A DNA stretch of 64,000 nucleotides from Pedobacter hartonius (GCF_900107535.1 NZ_FNRA01000003.1:484515-548514); one strand, 5' to 3'; positions 51,055-61,203 are shown, numbered from the stretch's first letter. The notes: a model not told the origin generated them from the letters alone. A program made the numbers and translations.

Positions 51055-51368
51055 CTTCTCCTTATAAGAAAGCCAGTCAATAACACAAAACTAAATAATT
51101 GTTATTATTATTTCAAAAAGAAATTTAAAACAAAAAGGACACCCTGTAATTGCGTTTATACATAATTATAAAGCATTTTTCTTTCAATTATTTGATAGTA
51201 ACGACACCCACAGACACTTGACTCGCTATAAAATCTTTGCTTCTTTTGGATAACCAGGGCCTGATCTCTTCCGATAGTAGAATGCGCAATATCCAATTGC
51301 ATACAGTTTTTATATGCTCTGATAAATTCCGGTCCCAAAATGTGAGGGATAAAAACAGACAAATACGC
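51055..51368. other. Intergenic region between the RteC-like and Crp-like genes
   Basis: 314 bases of non-coding sequence shared by two divergent genes. A Met codon at 51237 would extend the Crp-like frame by 44 residues, but that stretch does not look like protein. An ATCTTTG at about 51228-51234 could be part of a -7 element. No RNA or repeat was seen. Confidence 0.35.
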
Positions 51369-51941
51369 ATGAACAACGATCTCCTATTTAAAACATTATC
51401 AGGCATAGCCTTTTTGAGTCTGGATTTTAAAGAATATCTTTCAGAACATATCATCTGCCATATCTTTCAAAAGGGCGATCATATGCCCTATCGCCCACCC
51501 GTATCACAAACTATCTATTTCGTTCAGTATGGCTTAGTTTGTGGCGTAAACCGCACTACAAATGTAAAAAATACACTCTGGATTGCAGACCAGGCATCTT
51601 TTATTGTACCTCCGCTAACATCATCAGACTTGTTTGTAGAGCGCATTGAGTTCCTCAGCACAACCCAGCTGATAGGTTTAGAATCTTCATTTCTCGCCGA
51701 AACATTTACTCGCTTTCCGGAGGCAGGCAAACTTTGGCTGGGCATGATCAGCCGCAGCATTACTGAGTCCAACAAACGCGAACTCTTATTAAGGTTACCA
51801 CCAGAAACCCGTTACGCTACCTTATTTAAACAGCATCCCCAGTATTTTATCAGCAGCTATAATGAAAATCTGGCATCCTATCTCAATATGTCGCTTAGGC
51901 ATTTTGCCAGGCTTAAAAGACGGTTCTCTCATAGCAGATAG
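51369..51941 (+). CDS. Crp/Fnr-like regulator upstream of the kinase-cyclase gene
   Basis: A 190-residue protein from MNNDLLFKTLSGIAFLSLDF. The beta-roll domain is present (IICHIFQKGDHMPYRPPVSQ, IYFVQYGLVCGVNRTTNVKN, LWIADQASFIVPPLTSSDLF). A C-terminal HTH is suggested by PQYFISSYNENLASYLNMSL followed by RHFARLKRRF. Nucleotide-binding residues are not conserved. It is 152 bases upstream of the kinase-LanC gene on the same strand and is its likely regulator. Confidence 0.75.
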   Translation: MNNDLLFKTLSGIAFLSLDFKEYLSEHIICHIFQKGDHMPYRPPVSQTIYFVQYGLVCGVNRTTNVKNTLWIADQASFIVPPLTSSDLFVERIEFLSTTQLIGLESSFLAETFTRFPEAGKLWLGMISRSITESNKRELLLRLPPETRYATLFKQHPQYFISSYNENLASYLNMSLRHFARLKRRFSHSR

Positions 51942-52093
51942 TCATAAGGCGTGTTCTTAACAACCTTATGGCAAAATACGTCAGGCCATCCGTACAAACT
52001 AATTCCGCCAAATGTGTAATGATATATTTCCCTGAAACAAAGAACTTTATATCAGCACAAAGGGGAAATTCTCAAAGTCAATAAAAGTAAAAC

Positions 52094-54133
52094 ATGAAAA
52101 CGCAAATATCACAGAAAGTATACAGCGATCCTGAAATCAATAAGCTCCTCAAGGATTATTTAATTATCAGCGTCCTTAAAGAGGATAAAAAGGGTAATGT
52201 GTACAAGGCAAAAGATTGCCAGGATTGGTTAAAAACGGACCATGTAATTATCAAACAGGGTAAAGCACAAATGTTGCCTGATGAATTTGGAAGGGGCATG
52301 AAAGAAAGACTAAGGTGGCAGCTCTATGTTCAGCAATCGCTGTCAAATGTTGTTGGCACGCCAGAGATCAAAGATTTTTTCAGGTACAAAGGCCATGACT
52401 ATCTGATCATGGAATATATAGAAGGAAGGACATTAAGAGAAATTGTAGCCGGTATTTTCGAAAAGAAAACATGGGATGCACTGAGTGCAGAAAACAGAAT
52501 TTCAATTTTAGAACTATAATCAGAAATAATTGATCAAATCCAAAAAATGCATGATGCTGGCTTTCTTCATCGCGATATAACGCCTGACAATTTCCTGATC
52601 ACCAAAAAGAACGTAGTATATATGATTGATCTTGAACTCGCCTATGCCATGGGCGAAGTCCACCCCTCTCCTCCGTTTGCATTGGGAACACCCGGGTTTA
52701 TGTCACCTGAACAACGTTTACGCCGTGTTCCTACTATTAAAGAAGATATATACGGTTTAGGCGCATTACTGCTAAGCACCTTCACTAATCTTCCACCGCT
52801 TAAATTTGATGTAGAAAATCCTGACGTGCTACGCAGAGCGATGTCGTTTCTGGGTGTGCCCAAACAAATGCTGCACATTATTCAGCGCTGCCTGTCTGAA
52901 GATAAGAATGAACGCCCCGATTTGTCGGAGATCAACCTGACCATCAATAAGCTGTTTACATCAGAAAATAAAAACAAAAGTCAAATGCTTAAGCGAACTG
53001 AACTTCAGCTTCCTTCTTGCTATGATATAGATCATTTGCTGCATTACGCTTTCAAAGGCCTGATTGATGAAGACCTGAGTGACAAGTATATCCTATACCG
53101 TAAGCACTTGAATGCGGGCCTTACCATTCCGGTCCAGGGCATTCTGTATACACTTGCTGAGTATGGGGTTAATAGTAACTCTCAAATCGTTCATTCCTTT
53201 TTCAAAAAGGATTATGAAGACGATTGTTCGATCTATCAATCAACCTTAGAAGCCGACCTGCCCGGCTTGTTCTGTGGGCTTGCAGGTAATGCGCTCGGTC
53301 TTTACTGCGCTTTCGATACAGGGATAATTCCCAGGGAAGATGTATATCCTCCCACCGCTGATTGGTTTAGATCCACAGCACCTACGTTGGGTCTGGCCGA
53401 TGGCATATCCGGACAAGCGCTGGCAGCAATTCTCATTCTACAACAGGGGCTTGACCCTTCCGTAGAAAGTAAATTAAAGGATCTAATCAGTTTGATGTTA
53501 AGCCATCAGACAGCTGAGGGATCCTGGCCTCTTGAACAATTGCGATTGGCCGACGGAAGTGCAGGAGTATTATTCAGCCTGATAAAATATTACAAATACC
53601 GGCCGGATGAAAAGATAAAACATGCTATCAGAAAAGGTTTAGATGCGCTGACCAGTGCTGTCAATAAACCAGTACCTCAATGGCGCCACAATCAATCAAA
53701 AGAAGTTGTTGATGTTTCCCTGATGGGCGGTATATCTGGTATCGCTTTGATATTTCTCTATGGATATGAACTCCTGAATGAAATGAAATACAAAGTTACT
53801 GCAGATAAAATGCTTACTGAGATAGATGAGCATCCAAATAGTTTTGATTTCAGTCTGGAATCTGGCCTCGCAGGGGTAGGAGTGGCTTATACAGAGGCGG
53901 CAAGAATCACCGGGGACCACAAATGGAAGACCAGGATTTCCTGGATTTATCACTTACTGGATCATATGAAGATCAGCAATCACAGAGGGCATGTGAGCTG
54001 GAATATGCGTGGTTTAAATCATCAGGATGCAAGCCTGCTATCTGGTAACGCCGGTATCATCTATTTTCTAATCAGGCTGCATACGCTGATCTGCGCAGAT
54101 CCTGCTGCTGTTCAAAAGATCACTTTAATATGA
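52094..54133 (+). pseudogene. LanKC/LanL-like kinase-cyclase gene interrupted by one in-frame stop
   Basis: One frame of 679 sense codons broken by a TAA at 52517-52519. Codons 1-141 are the kinase N-lobe (KGNVYKAKD, Lys in HVIIKQG, hinge YLIMEYIEGRTLREIV). After the stop, SEIIDQIQKMHDAGFLHRDI and TPDNFLI give the HRD catalytic loop, then MIDLELA (the DLE of lanthipeptide kinases) and GTPGFMSPEQ. From about codon 370 a LanC-like toroid follows with six GxxG repeats (FCGLAGN, ADGISGQ, ADGSAGV, MGGISGI, ESGLAGV, LSGNAGI). The Cys-Cys-His zinc ligands are absent, as in class III cyclases, and no lyase domain is present. It could be a pseudogene, a readthrough gene or a sequencing error; a C-terminal part could start at 52547. 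Confidence 0.8.
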
Positions 54134-54139
54134 TTTATC

Positions 54140-54625
54140 ATGAACACAAAGATTAAAATGGTCATCCCCGACATCGCCTGCTACCTATTTGTCCTGCTGT
54201 TTCTATATACCGCAGCGAACAAAATTTGGAAGTTCCATAATTTTGAATGGGTACTGGGTACTTTGCCTGTCATAGGCAAATATCATCTGCTCCTGGCGTA
54301 CGCCATTCCCTCCGCTGAAATCATATCCAGTGTACTGTTATTAACAAACAGCACACGGAAGTATGGCTTAATCAGTTCATTCCTTTTGATGCTGACCTTT
54401 TCTACTTACCTCCTATTTATGGTATTCTACGCAAAAGATTTGCCCTGCAATTGTGGCGGCGTAATCTCTCACCTATCATGGGGGCAGCACATCATCTTCA
54501 ACTTATTCTTCCTGATGCTATCTGTGATAGCGCTGAAATTTGATAATGATATAAAAGGCTTCACCTTAATAAACACTCATCACAATGATAAAGATATCGT
54601 GCGCGCGAAACAGGCAAAGCGATGA
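54140..54625 (+). CDS. MauE/DoxX-type redox-associated membrane protein
   Basis: A 161-residue membrane protein with four helices: IACYLFVLLFLYTAANKIWK, LLLAYAIPSAEIISSVLLLT, SSFLLMLTFSTYLLFMVFYA and IIFNLFFLMLSVIALKF. The conserved cysteine pair is in DLPCNCGGVI before the last helix. This is the MauE/DoxX fold used in disulfide handling or methylamine-dehydrogenase maturation. The gene starts 6 bases after the kinase-cyclase stop and precedes an exported two-cysteine peptide, a plausible substrate. Confidence 0.8.
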   Translation: MNTKIKMVIPDIACYLFVLLFLYTAANKIWKFHNFEWVLGTLPVIGKYHLLLAYAIPSAEIISSVLLLTNSTRKYGLISSFLLMLTFSTYLLFMVFYAKDLPCNCGGVISHLSWGQHIIFNLFFLMLSVIALKFDNDIKGFTLINTHHNDKDIVRAKQAKR

Positions 54626-54673
54626 CCTGTATAAAGAAACATCGTGTGTTTTTTATAATTTAATCTAACAATT

Positions 54674-55009
54674 ATGAACCAATTATTTTTGGGTGTCCTG
54701 GTTGCCGGAACGGCACTTGGAGGCAGTGCGTTAAGTAATGTAGAGTCGCACACTACAACAAGAAGTGGTAAAACCTTACCTGCAGGCTATTTTGTACAAA
54801 AGGCTGCAAATAGCTATTCTTATGTTTCCACTACAACTGGTAGGGATGGCCAATGTGACGGTAACGCAGCCCACCGCTGTAAGTATATAGTTCCTGCGCA
54901 AAATTCAATTCCATCAGAAGACCGCACCTATACTGAATCAGAAGTTCAGAATTTTGGTCTAAGTCCGTCCGAGCCCCTGGACAGGATTTGGATACCGGCA
55001 TCAGAATAG
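54674..55009 (+). CDS. Small exported peptide, DUF6520-like
   Basis: A 111-residue protein with a hydrophobic N-terminal segment (LFLGVLVAGTALGGSALSN), then a Ser/Thr-rich part (ESHTTTRSGKTLPAGYFVQK, SYVSTTTGRDGQ) and exactly two cysteines in GQCDGNAAHRCKYIV, ten residues apart. The end is acidic and polar. Layout and the LPAGYFVQ...C...C pattern resemble DUF6520 peptides, which accompany MauE-like proteins in Bacteroidota. The function of the family is unknown. Last gene of the plus-strand operon, closed by a perfect palindrome. Confidence 0.65.
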   Translation: MNQLFLGVLVAGTALGGSALSNVESHTTTRSGKTLPAGYFVQKAANSYSYVSTTTGRDGQCDGNAAHRCKYIVPAQNSIPSEDRTYTESEVQNFGLSPSEPLDRIWIPASE

Positions 55010-55012
55010 GTG

Positions 55013-55056
55013 AATATAAGGGTTCCCCGCGGGGAACCCTTATATTACTATTTTTT
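55013..55056. terminator. Bidirectional terminator, perfect 34-bp palindrome
   Basis: Bases 55013-55046 are a perfect palindrome centred on CCCCGCGGGG, with T6 at 55051-55056 on the plus strand. It separates the peptide gene (stop 3 bases upstream) from the convergent TlpA gene, whose stop at 55048 lies just beyond it. It must end at least the plus-strand operon. Confidence 0.85.
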
Positions 55057-56484
55057 CAGTGCCTCATTGATTTTAGCTATCATATCAGCACTTTTAAGTG
55101 GCATGTTTGAAGAAAACATCCTCCCATCCCTGCCAATGAGGATGACTCTGGGAAAGCTCTCAAAGTTATACTTCTTCATAAAAGGGTGACTTTCCCCTAA
55201 GCCTTCAGTGAAAAGATTAATACTTCCCGGATGGGTATACTTCCCCCCCTGCAGACTTTCCAGCCACTGCGCTTTGTTCCTGTCAGCACACACATTAAGG
55301 AATACTACATCCGGATTATTGATAAATGCAGGAAGCACCTCGTGAGCTATTCTTTTGGCCATCTCTGCACAATTTGTACAGCCTGTGAACCAATTGTCTA
55401 TCATCACTACCTTGTTCTTAAAATCACTAAGCCTTACCACATGACCCTTATCATCAGGCAAACTGAAATTGAATGCTTCGGCACCCGGCTTTCTGATTTC
55501 GGCAAGTTTGGTTAGATAATTTCTATAAAACGGTGATTTAATATGTTCAAGAGCCTTCGCATATACCTGATCCGGATTTCTGCTTTTGGTAACAAAGTCA
55601 TACCTGCACAGATATATCATTAAAGTTTTTTCACGCAGTAAACCCTGATTCATTTTGATCAGCGCATTGCACATTTCCATTGGCCTGTCCCGGGGATCGA
55701 TGTCTTCAAGATCAATTACCGTGAGGCCGCTTCGAATCAGATAATCTATATAACTTGCCGATTGTGACAAAATCTCCATATCGGTTGCGGGTACATTGCG
55801 ATGCAGGTCTGCAAGCAGATCAACAAGATCTTTCAGGGATGCATATTGCTTTCTTCTGCCACCAAAATACCCACAAACACCGCTTGCAGCCACTCCATAA
55901 ACATCAGTTTGAATCATTTTATAAACAGGACTGCTGATATCCTTCTTTAGTGGCTGGATCATCTGCATCCCGGACTGATACTGTCCCTTAACCCAAAGTA
56001 CCAATGTGTCCAAAATACCCCTGTCAAATTTCTTATTCAAAGCTATTCCCGGAGATGGTCTGTCTGACGCAAAAGCCAGTCTGGTTGTCGCAATAAGCTT
56101 GGTGCTGCCCTTTCCGGAAAAATGAAGATTTTCTGCCTTCACGTCAACCGCATCCGCAGAAGAGCAGTCAATCCTTATATCATCACCTGCTTCAATATAG
56201 CTGTGAATAAGCATATTCTGATCTGCGTTAAGGAAAAACAACTGGAATTTTTTTATCCCTGAAATATGGAACTTATATATTCCCGTCCCGTCTGGTGCAG
56301 CAATCTGCTCAACGCCGCTGATATTGCTTTGCAGATAGTCTTTAAAAGTTGTCAGTATCATTGACTTCTTCATCATCTCCTTGTTGGTCGCATGAAGGGT
56401 GATATATGCATCTCCCTCTGCAAATACGCTGCATGAAACAGAGGCCACTAAAATTAATGAGGTTATAAATTTGTGAATCATCAT
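55048..56484 (-). CDS. TlpA-family thioredoxin-like protein
   Basis: A 478-residue exported protein; the start at 56484 gives a compact signal peptide (HKFITSLILVASVSCSVFAE). The first ~310 residues are a beta domain plus helical region common ahead of Bacteroidota redoxin domains. The C-terminal thioredoxin domain shows FNFSLPDDKGHVVRLSDFKN, the active site WFTGCTNCAEM (C-T-N-C), DVVFLNVCADRNKAQWLESL and FPRVILIGRDGRMF with the cis-Pro. Likely a periplasmic thiol oxidoreductase. Third gene of the SusC-SusD-TlpA operon and convergent with the peptide gene. Confidence 0.82.
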   Translation of the reverse strand: MMIHKFITSLILVASVSCSVFAEGDAYITLHATNKEMMKKSMILTTFKDYLQSNISGVEQIAAPDGTGIYKFHISGIKKFQLFFLNADQNMLIHSYIEAGDDIRIDCSSADAVDVKAENLHFSGKGSTKLIATTRLAFASDRPSPGIALNKKFDRGILDTLVLWVKGQYQSGMQMIQPLKKDISSPVYKMIQTDVYGVAASGVCGYFGGRRKQYASLKDLVDLLADLHRNVPATDMEILSQSASYIDYLIRSGLTVIDLEDIDPRDRPMEMCNALIKMNQGLLREKTLMIYLCRYDFVTKSRNPDQVYAKALEHIKSPFYRNYLTKLAEIRKPGAEAFNFSLPDDKGHVVRLSDFKNKVVMIDNWFTGCTNCAEMAKRIAHEVLPAFINNPDVVFLNVCADRNKAQWLESLQGGKYTHPGSINLFTEGLGESHPFMKKYNFESFPRVILIGRDGRMFSSNMPLKSADMIAKINEALKK

Positions 56485-56512
56485 TTTTGGTTTTAAGTAT
56501 ATCATTTGTTGG

Positions 56513-57907
56513 TTATCGTGGGTTTTGTTGAATCCCGCTCAAGGCAATTTCATCATCCGGGATAGGAAAAACATACCGCAGATCATTTGGCGCCAGTGTA
56601 TAGGTAACTCCGTTCAGGCTTCTGGTTAGCGTAATATTTGCACCCTCTTTGTTCAGTCTTTTCAGATCTGTCCACCTGAGTGTCCGCCAGACCAGCTCTT
56701 TTCTTCTCTCTGTTAAGATCCGCTGTAATGCGGCGTCCTGACTTAAGCCCCTGACTGGTTTAAAGCTGCCGGTAATAAATCTGTTTATCAGCAGTCGATT
56801 CAGCCAGTCGAGAGATTCTGGTATAAGGTTTCGCCTTGCCAGGCATTCAGCTTTGATCAGATACATTTCGTCGGTAGCAAGGCCAGTGTAGGGCGTGGAC
56901 TGCAGAAAGTATCCCCTCCTCACATACAAGTTGCCGGTGGTGGCATTTAAGCGAAAAAATATGGTAAGACGCAGATCATTGGGATCATAAAGATTTACCA
57001 GTTCCGGATTAACAGTTACTCTTGTATTGGCAGAAGTGGGTGTTATGATCGTATAATCGGCCAGGATTGCACCGGTAGAGAAAATTGTTTCATCGTTATT
57101 GATTTCGAAGGGATTGAGAGCAGTTTTACTAATGGTATTGTAGTCGATAAGTTTGCTGCTGATGGTAAGCGCGCTGTCAGCATACCCTTCTGCCTCCTTA
57201 TACAACCTCATGCTTAAGTATATGCGGGCACCCAGCGCATAAGCAGCAGCTCTGCCGGGTCTGTTACTGTTTACAGGACGCGTAGGTTCAAGAGCCCTGG
57301 TAGCCTTTGCCAGATCCGACAGGATCTGCTGATAGGTATCCTGCACTGAAGCCCGGCCCAGCAGCACATCCACCTCAGGTTTCAGTGGTACAGGAACCCC
57401 CAGATCCTGCGCAGCCGTAGCGGAATCATATGTAGGAGAAAAATTCCTCACCAGGTCATAAAGCAGATAAGCCCGCATAAACAAGGCCCATCCCTTGATC
57501 ATCTGATACTGGGCGGTATTGGACGGCGTTTGCTCAATTGTTGACAACACCTCTAAAACGTTGTTGCAGTAAAAAATACCCGAGTAACCGCTGGACCAGT
57601 CTCTGATCAGTTTTGTACCCTCATAAATATCCTTCGCCCAAAGGTACGAGTTCCTTTCTGTTGGCGTATTGGTCGATAGCCAGTTCTCATAACTCGTGAA
57701 GATGTAATCGTCAGAAGCCATCTGCGAAAGTGCGGGTGTCGATTTTGTGAGTTCCACATCATTCTCCAACAGCCCCTGCAGGTCATTGAGCGTTTTTGGT
57801 GTAAGTATCGCGGATGTTGGTTTTGCATCCAGAAAAGACTTTTTGCAGCTGCTGCTCAGCAGAATGCAGATTGCAAAAATTCCATATTTGATTAAATAAT
57901 TCATCAT
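56513..57907 (-). CDS. SusD/RagB-family outer-membrane lipoprotein
   Basis: A 464-residue lipoprotein with lipobox LLSSSC (FAICILLSSSCKKSFLDAKP). The helical SusD fold shows LNDLQGLLENDVELTKSTPA, GWALFMRAYLLYDLVRNFSP, YALGARIYLSMRLYKEAEGY and the C-terminal ERRKELVWRTLRWTDLKRLN. It lids the SusC-type transporter encoded 20 bases upstream. The substrate is unknown; the TlpA partner makes a peptide or glycopeptide cargo as likely as a glycan. Confidence 0.9.
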   Translation of the reverse strand: MMNYLIKYGIFAICILLSSSCKKSFLDAKPTSAILTPKTLNDLQGLLENDVELTKSTPALSQMASDDYIFTSYENWLSTNTPTERNSYLWAKDIYEGTKLIRDWSSGYSGIFYCNNVLEVLSTIEQTPSNTAQYQMIKGWALFMRAYLLYDLVRNFSPTYDSATAAQDLGVPVPLKPEVDVLLGRASVQDTYQQILSDLAKATRALEPTRPVNSNRPGRAAAYALGARIYLSMRLYKEAEGYADSALTISSKLIDYNTISKTALNPFEINNDETIFSTGAILADYTIITPTSANTRVTVNPELVNLYDPNDLRLTIFFRLNATTGNLYVRRGYFLQSTPYTGLATDEMYLIKAECLARRNLIPESLDWLNRLLINRFITGSFKPVRGLSQDAALQRILTERRKELVWRTLRWTDLKRLNKEGANITLTRSLNGVTYTLAPNDLRYVFPIPDDEIALSGIQQNPR

Positions 57908-57927
57908 ACAGATTTTAATTTTGTTGA

Positions 57928-60900
57928 TTAAAAACTTCCTTTAAATCCAATAGCTAAAGTTTTGGGCAGTGGTATGCCGCTGCTGTAATCAGGATCCACC
58001 TTACGTCCTGTTGCTTTCCATAAGATGCCCAGGTTAGAAGCATAAGCAAATACCGTCAGATGCTTTAGCCAGGCCTTCGCAGTATTCCTTATCCCCGGAG
58101 AATAGCCCAGCCTCAAATCCTGCAACCTGATATGGTCTCCCTTTTCTATCAAAGCAGATGATGAAGAATATACCGCATCGCGGGAGCTGTTCACCGGATA
58201 AACCAATGCAGGGACAGAGGTCAGCAATTCATCCCCGGGCTTCTGCCAGCGCTGTTCGTAATCTTCCTGCTGATACCGCGAAGCTCCGTACACCGTTGCT
58301 GCATATACTGACGAACTGGATAGCGAAGCTCTTCTGAACACGTATCCCAGCTTATACACGATATTGAATGACAGCTGGAACGCTTTCCATGAAATGTTAT
58401 TCATGATATTACCATAATATTTTGGTGTAAGCGTGCCGTTATATTCCAGATCATTGATATTGGTAGAATTGGTTATTCCGGGATAATTGGTGCTGGTTAC
58501 ACCATTCAGCACAGCCTGGGGATTGCCCTGGTTGTCCAGCCCTCTCCAGCGGTAAGAAAACACAGCATAATACGAACGTCCTATTACAGGGCTCATGAAG
58601 TTGTTATTTACGATTGAACCATTATCAACTGCTTTTACCTTATAGTCCGTAATTTTGTCTGTATTGTAGTTGAAATGGAACTGGGCAGACCAGCTGAAAC
58701 CTCCTACCTTCAGGTTATTTGAATTCAGCGTCACATCCACCCCCTGGCCCCTCATGCTGGCAGTATTGCCAGTAAAGGAAGATACTCCTGTCTGTTGCGC
58801 AATGGGCGAAGTCCCGATCAGATCAAAGCCACTCTTGATCCAGTATTCCACACTGCCGGATAATACATTAGCGCGCGTTTGAAAATCCAGGCCTAAGTTG
58901 ATGTTCCTCACCTGCTCCCAGCGCAGCGAAGGGTTGGGTGGGTTCGTAATTGTGACATAGGGAACATTCCAGAGGTTGTTCAGTCCCATCGCCTGCGCCG
59001 TAAGGTAAGCCGATACCGATTTATTTACGTTTCCGCTATAACCATAGGTGGCACGCAACTTCAGGTACGTCAGCTGGTCAAAATGGTAGAAACTTTCATT
59101 GCTGATATTCCAGGCCAGTCCTGCAGACCACAGCGGCACACCTTTTTGATTGGTCTTTACCCCAAAGAGATTCGATTCGTCCTTCCTGGCACTTGCAGAA
59201 AGGATGTACCTGTCATTGTAGGTATAAGAACCATTAAAGAAATAAGAGCGGTACCTGTCTATTGTGCTCGCATTGGCAATGTTTAATGGAATCCTTGATG
59301 AGTTAAAGCCATAAATACCCGGATAAAGCACTGTCGGATTAATCGTGTTGTTTTTGTTGGACAGGGTTTCGTTATCGAAGCCGTACAACGTAAAAGAATT
59401 GAACTTACTCTGGTAATCCTTTACCTCAATCCCTCCTATTGCATTTACAGCATGTTTTCCAGCAATCAGCTTCTCATAGTTCAGCTGTCCCCTTGCATAG
59501 TGCGAGTAATACAGCCGGGACGAATTATCAGCGATCTCACCCAACGGCACCGGATAGGTGACCACACCAGTAGCCTGGTTGATCTGCGAATAGGTATTGA
59601 TGATATCCCTCGTGTAGTAAGAGGCTAATGTATTCCGTTTGACCTGCTCATCCACGCCTTTATCATAGGTGTAACTACCAGACAGGCGCAGCGATTTCAG
59701 AATCTCGTATGACAGGCCTACATTGATCCTGTAATCCGTTAACCGCGAGCGTTGCGTGGTTGACGGGTTCCGTATTTCATCCAGTGGTTTGTAATGCCAG
59801 TCCAGCAGTCTTCCTTTTCCAACTGTATCTACATAAGGGAGCCGCAGGGTTTTTGTAATTGCCAGTGCATTCCCATTCTGGTCAGCCAGGTTTTCATAAG
59901 GAAACTGCGGCGTATAAGCCGTTCCGTCTACATTGGCATTGCTGGCGGTAAACATAATGCCGGTCACCACTTCAAGTTTATTGTTCAGCATGGATACTGT
60001 GTTACTGGCATTCAGGCTGATGCGGTCGTTACTGTTGATCACCGTATTCGCCTGGTTTTTATCGTAGCCCATCGAAACATAATACTTGTTATTCGCCCCT
60101 CCCCCGTTTACACTCAGCTGGTATTGCTGGTTTACACTTGGCCGGTAGTAATACTTTTTCAGGTCATCCCTGTTGTCATGCATAGCAATGGAGTCAAGCA
60201 GAGCTGATTTGCGCTGCTCTGTGATGGTACCTTTCCTGTTCTGCAGCATGATCTCTACCGCAGGGGAAAGGCTACTATATCCATTGTTGATCACGGTATT
60301 GTAAGCGCCCTTGTCAAAAAGGAATTGCTCAATTCCAATGAACTGCTGATTGGTTAGCTGTGGCCTGTAATATAAGTCTGGCCGGCCTCCGATAGTCACA
60401 TTTGAATTTAAGGTTACCATCGGTTTCTGGTTGAACACTCCTTTGTAGGTAGTGATCACAATTACCCCATTACCTGCACGGGAACCCCAGATGGACGAAG
60501 CAGCACCATCTTTTAAGACCGTGACAGATTTTACATCCTGCGGATTGATATTGGAAATATCACCGTCGTAAGGGAAATTGTCCAGGATGATCAGAGGATT
60601 CGCATCCGAAGCAATCGTGCTACGTCCTCTCACGCTGATATAAGGAGTATTGCCTGTTTTGTTCCGGTTAAAGATCAACCCGCTGGTCACCCCATCCAGG
60701 CGATCAAGGATATTGGTACTTACTTTCCTGTTCAGAAGGGCGCTGTCTATCAATACAAAACTGCCGGTAGCTCTTTCTTTTGGAATGCTTTGATAACCGG
60801 TACTCACTATGCCTACCTCATTCAGCTGCCCGTAGGATTCTTTCATCCTGATTTCTCCAAGGTCCTTCTTTACCCTCATTTCAAGCTGCTGAAAACCCAG

Positions 60901-61203
60901 ATGGGAAATTGTCAGCACTGCATGATCATCAACAGCAAGAAGCCAGAAATAACCCTGTAAATCGGAAAGGACGGTTGTTTTACCGTCCTTTATTTTTATT
61001 ACTGCACCTGCTATTCCGTTACCGTCTTCATCTACTATCCTTCCGCGGACTTTTATATTTATTCTCAATGCCTGAGGCGTTTTGGAAGTTAAAGCATACA
61101 CTTGCCTTGCAGATCCACACGTCATCAGGATGGTGATTTGCAATAAGAGCAGGATTTTGCAGGCATAGGAACTCCTCCTGCCTGCGATGACGAGATTTTT
61201 CAT
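57928..61203 (-). CDS. SusC/RagA-family TonB-dependent transporter
   Basis: A 1091-residue protein with a signal sequence (ACKILLLLQITILMTCGSAR). A carboxypeptidase-regulatory-like domain follows (RGRIVDEDGNGIAGAVIKIK). The plug starts with STGYQSIPKERATGSFVLID, the marker of a SusC subgroup often paired with TlpA proteins, and has PYISVRGRSTIASDANPLII and NPQDVKSVTVLKDGAASSIW. The large barrel ends SGIPLPKTLAIGFKGSF. No STN domain and no adjacent sigma/FecR pair. First gene of the SusC-SusD-TlpA operon. Confidence 0.92.
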   Translation of the reverse strand: MKNLVIAGRRSSYACKILLLLQITILMTCGSARQVYALTSKTPQALRINIKVRGRIVDEDGNGIAGAVIKIKDGKTTVLSDLQGYFWLLAVDDHAVLTISHLGFQQLEMRVKKDLGEIRMKESYGQLNEVGIVSTGYQSIPKERATGSFVLIDSALLNRKVSTNILDRLDGVTSGLIFNRNKTGNTPYISVRGRSTIASDANPLIILDNFPYDGDISNINPQDVKSVTVLKDGAASSIWGSRAGNGVIVITTYKGVFNQKPMVTLNSNVTIGGRPDLYYRPQLTNQQFIGIEQFLFDKGAYNTVINNGYSSLSPAVEIMLQNRKGTITEQRKSALLDSIAMHDNRDDLKKYYYRPSVNQQYQLSVNGGGANNKYYVSMGYDKNQANTVINSNDRISLNASNTVSMLNNKLEVVTGIMFTASNANVDGTAYTPQFPYENLADQNGNALAITKTLRLPYVDTVGKGRLLDWHYKPLDEIRNPSTTQRSRLTDYRINVGLSYEILKSLRLSGSYTYDKGVDEQVKRNTLASYYTRDIINTYSQINQATGVVTYPVPLGEIADNSSRLYYSHYARGQLNYEKLIAGKHAVNAIGGIEVKDYQSKFNSFTLYGFDNETLSNKNNTINPTVLYPGIYGFNSSRIPLNIANASTIDRYRSYFFNGSYTYNDRYILSASARKDESNLFGVKTNQKGVPLWSAGLAWNISNESFYHFDQLTYLKLRATYGYSGNVNKSVSAYLTAQAMGLNNLWNVPYVTITNPPNPSLRWEQVRNINLGLDFQTRANVLSGSVEYWIKSGFDLIGTSPIAQQTGVSSFTGNTASMRGQGVDVTLNSNNLKVGGFSWSAQFHFNYNTDKITDYKVKAVDNGSIVNNNFMSPVIGRSYYAVFSYRWRGLDNQGNPQAVLNGVTSTNYPGITNSTNINDLEYNGTLTPKYYGNIMNNISWKAFQLSFNIVYKLGYVFRRASLSSSSVYAATVYGASRYQQEDYEQRWQKPGDELLTSVPALVYPVNSSRDAVYSSSSALIEKGDHIRLQDLRLGYSPGIRNTAKAWLKHLTVFAYASNLGILWKATGRKVDPDYSSGIPLPKTLAIGFKGSF

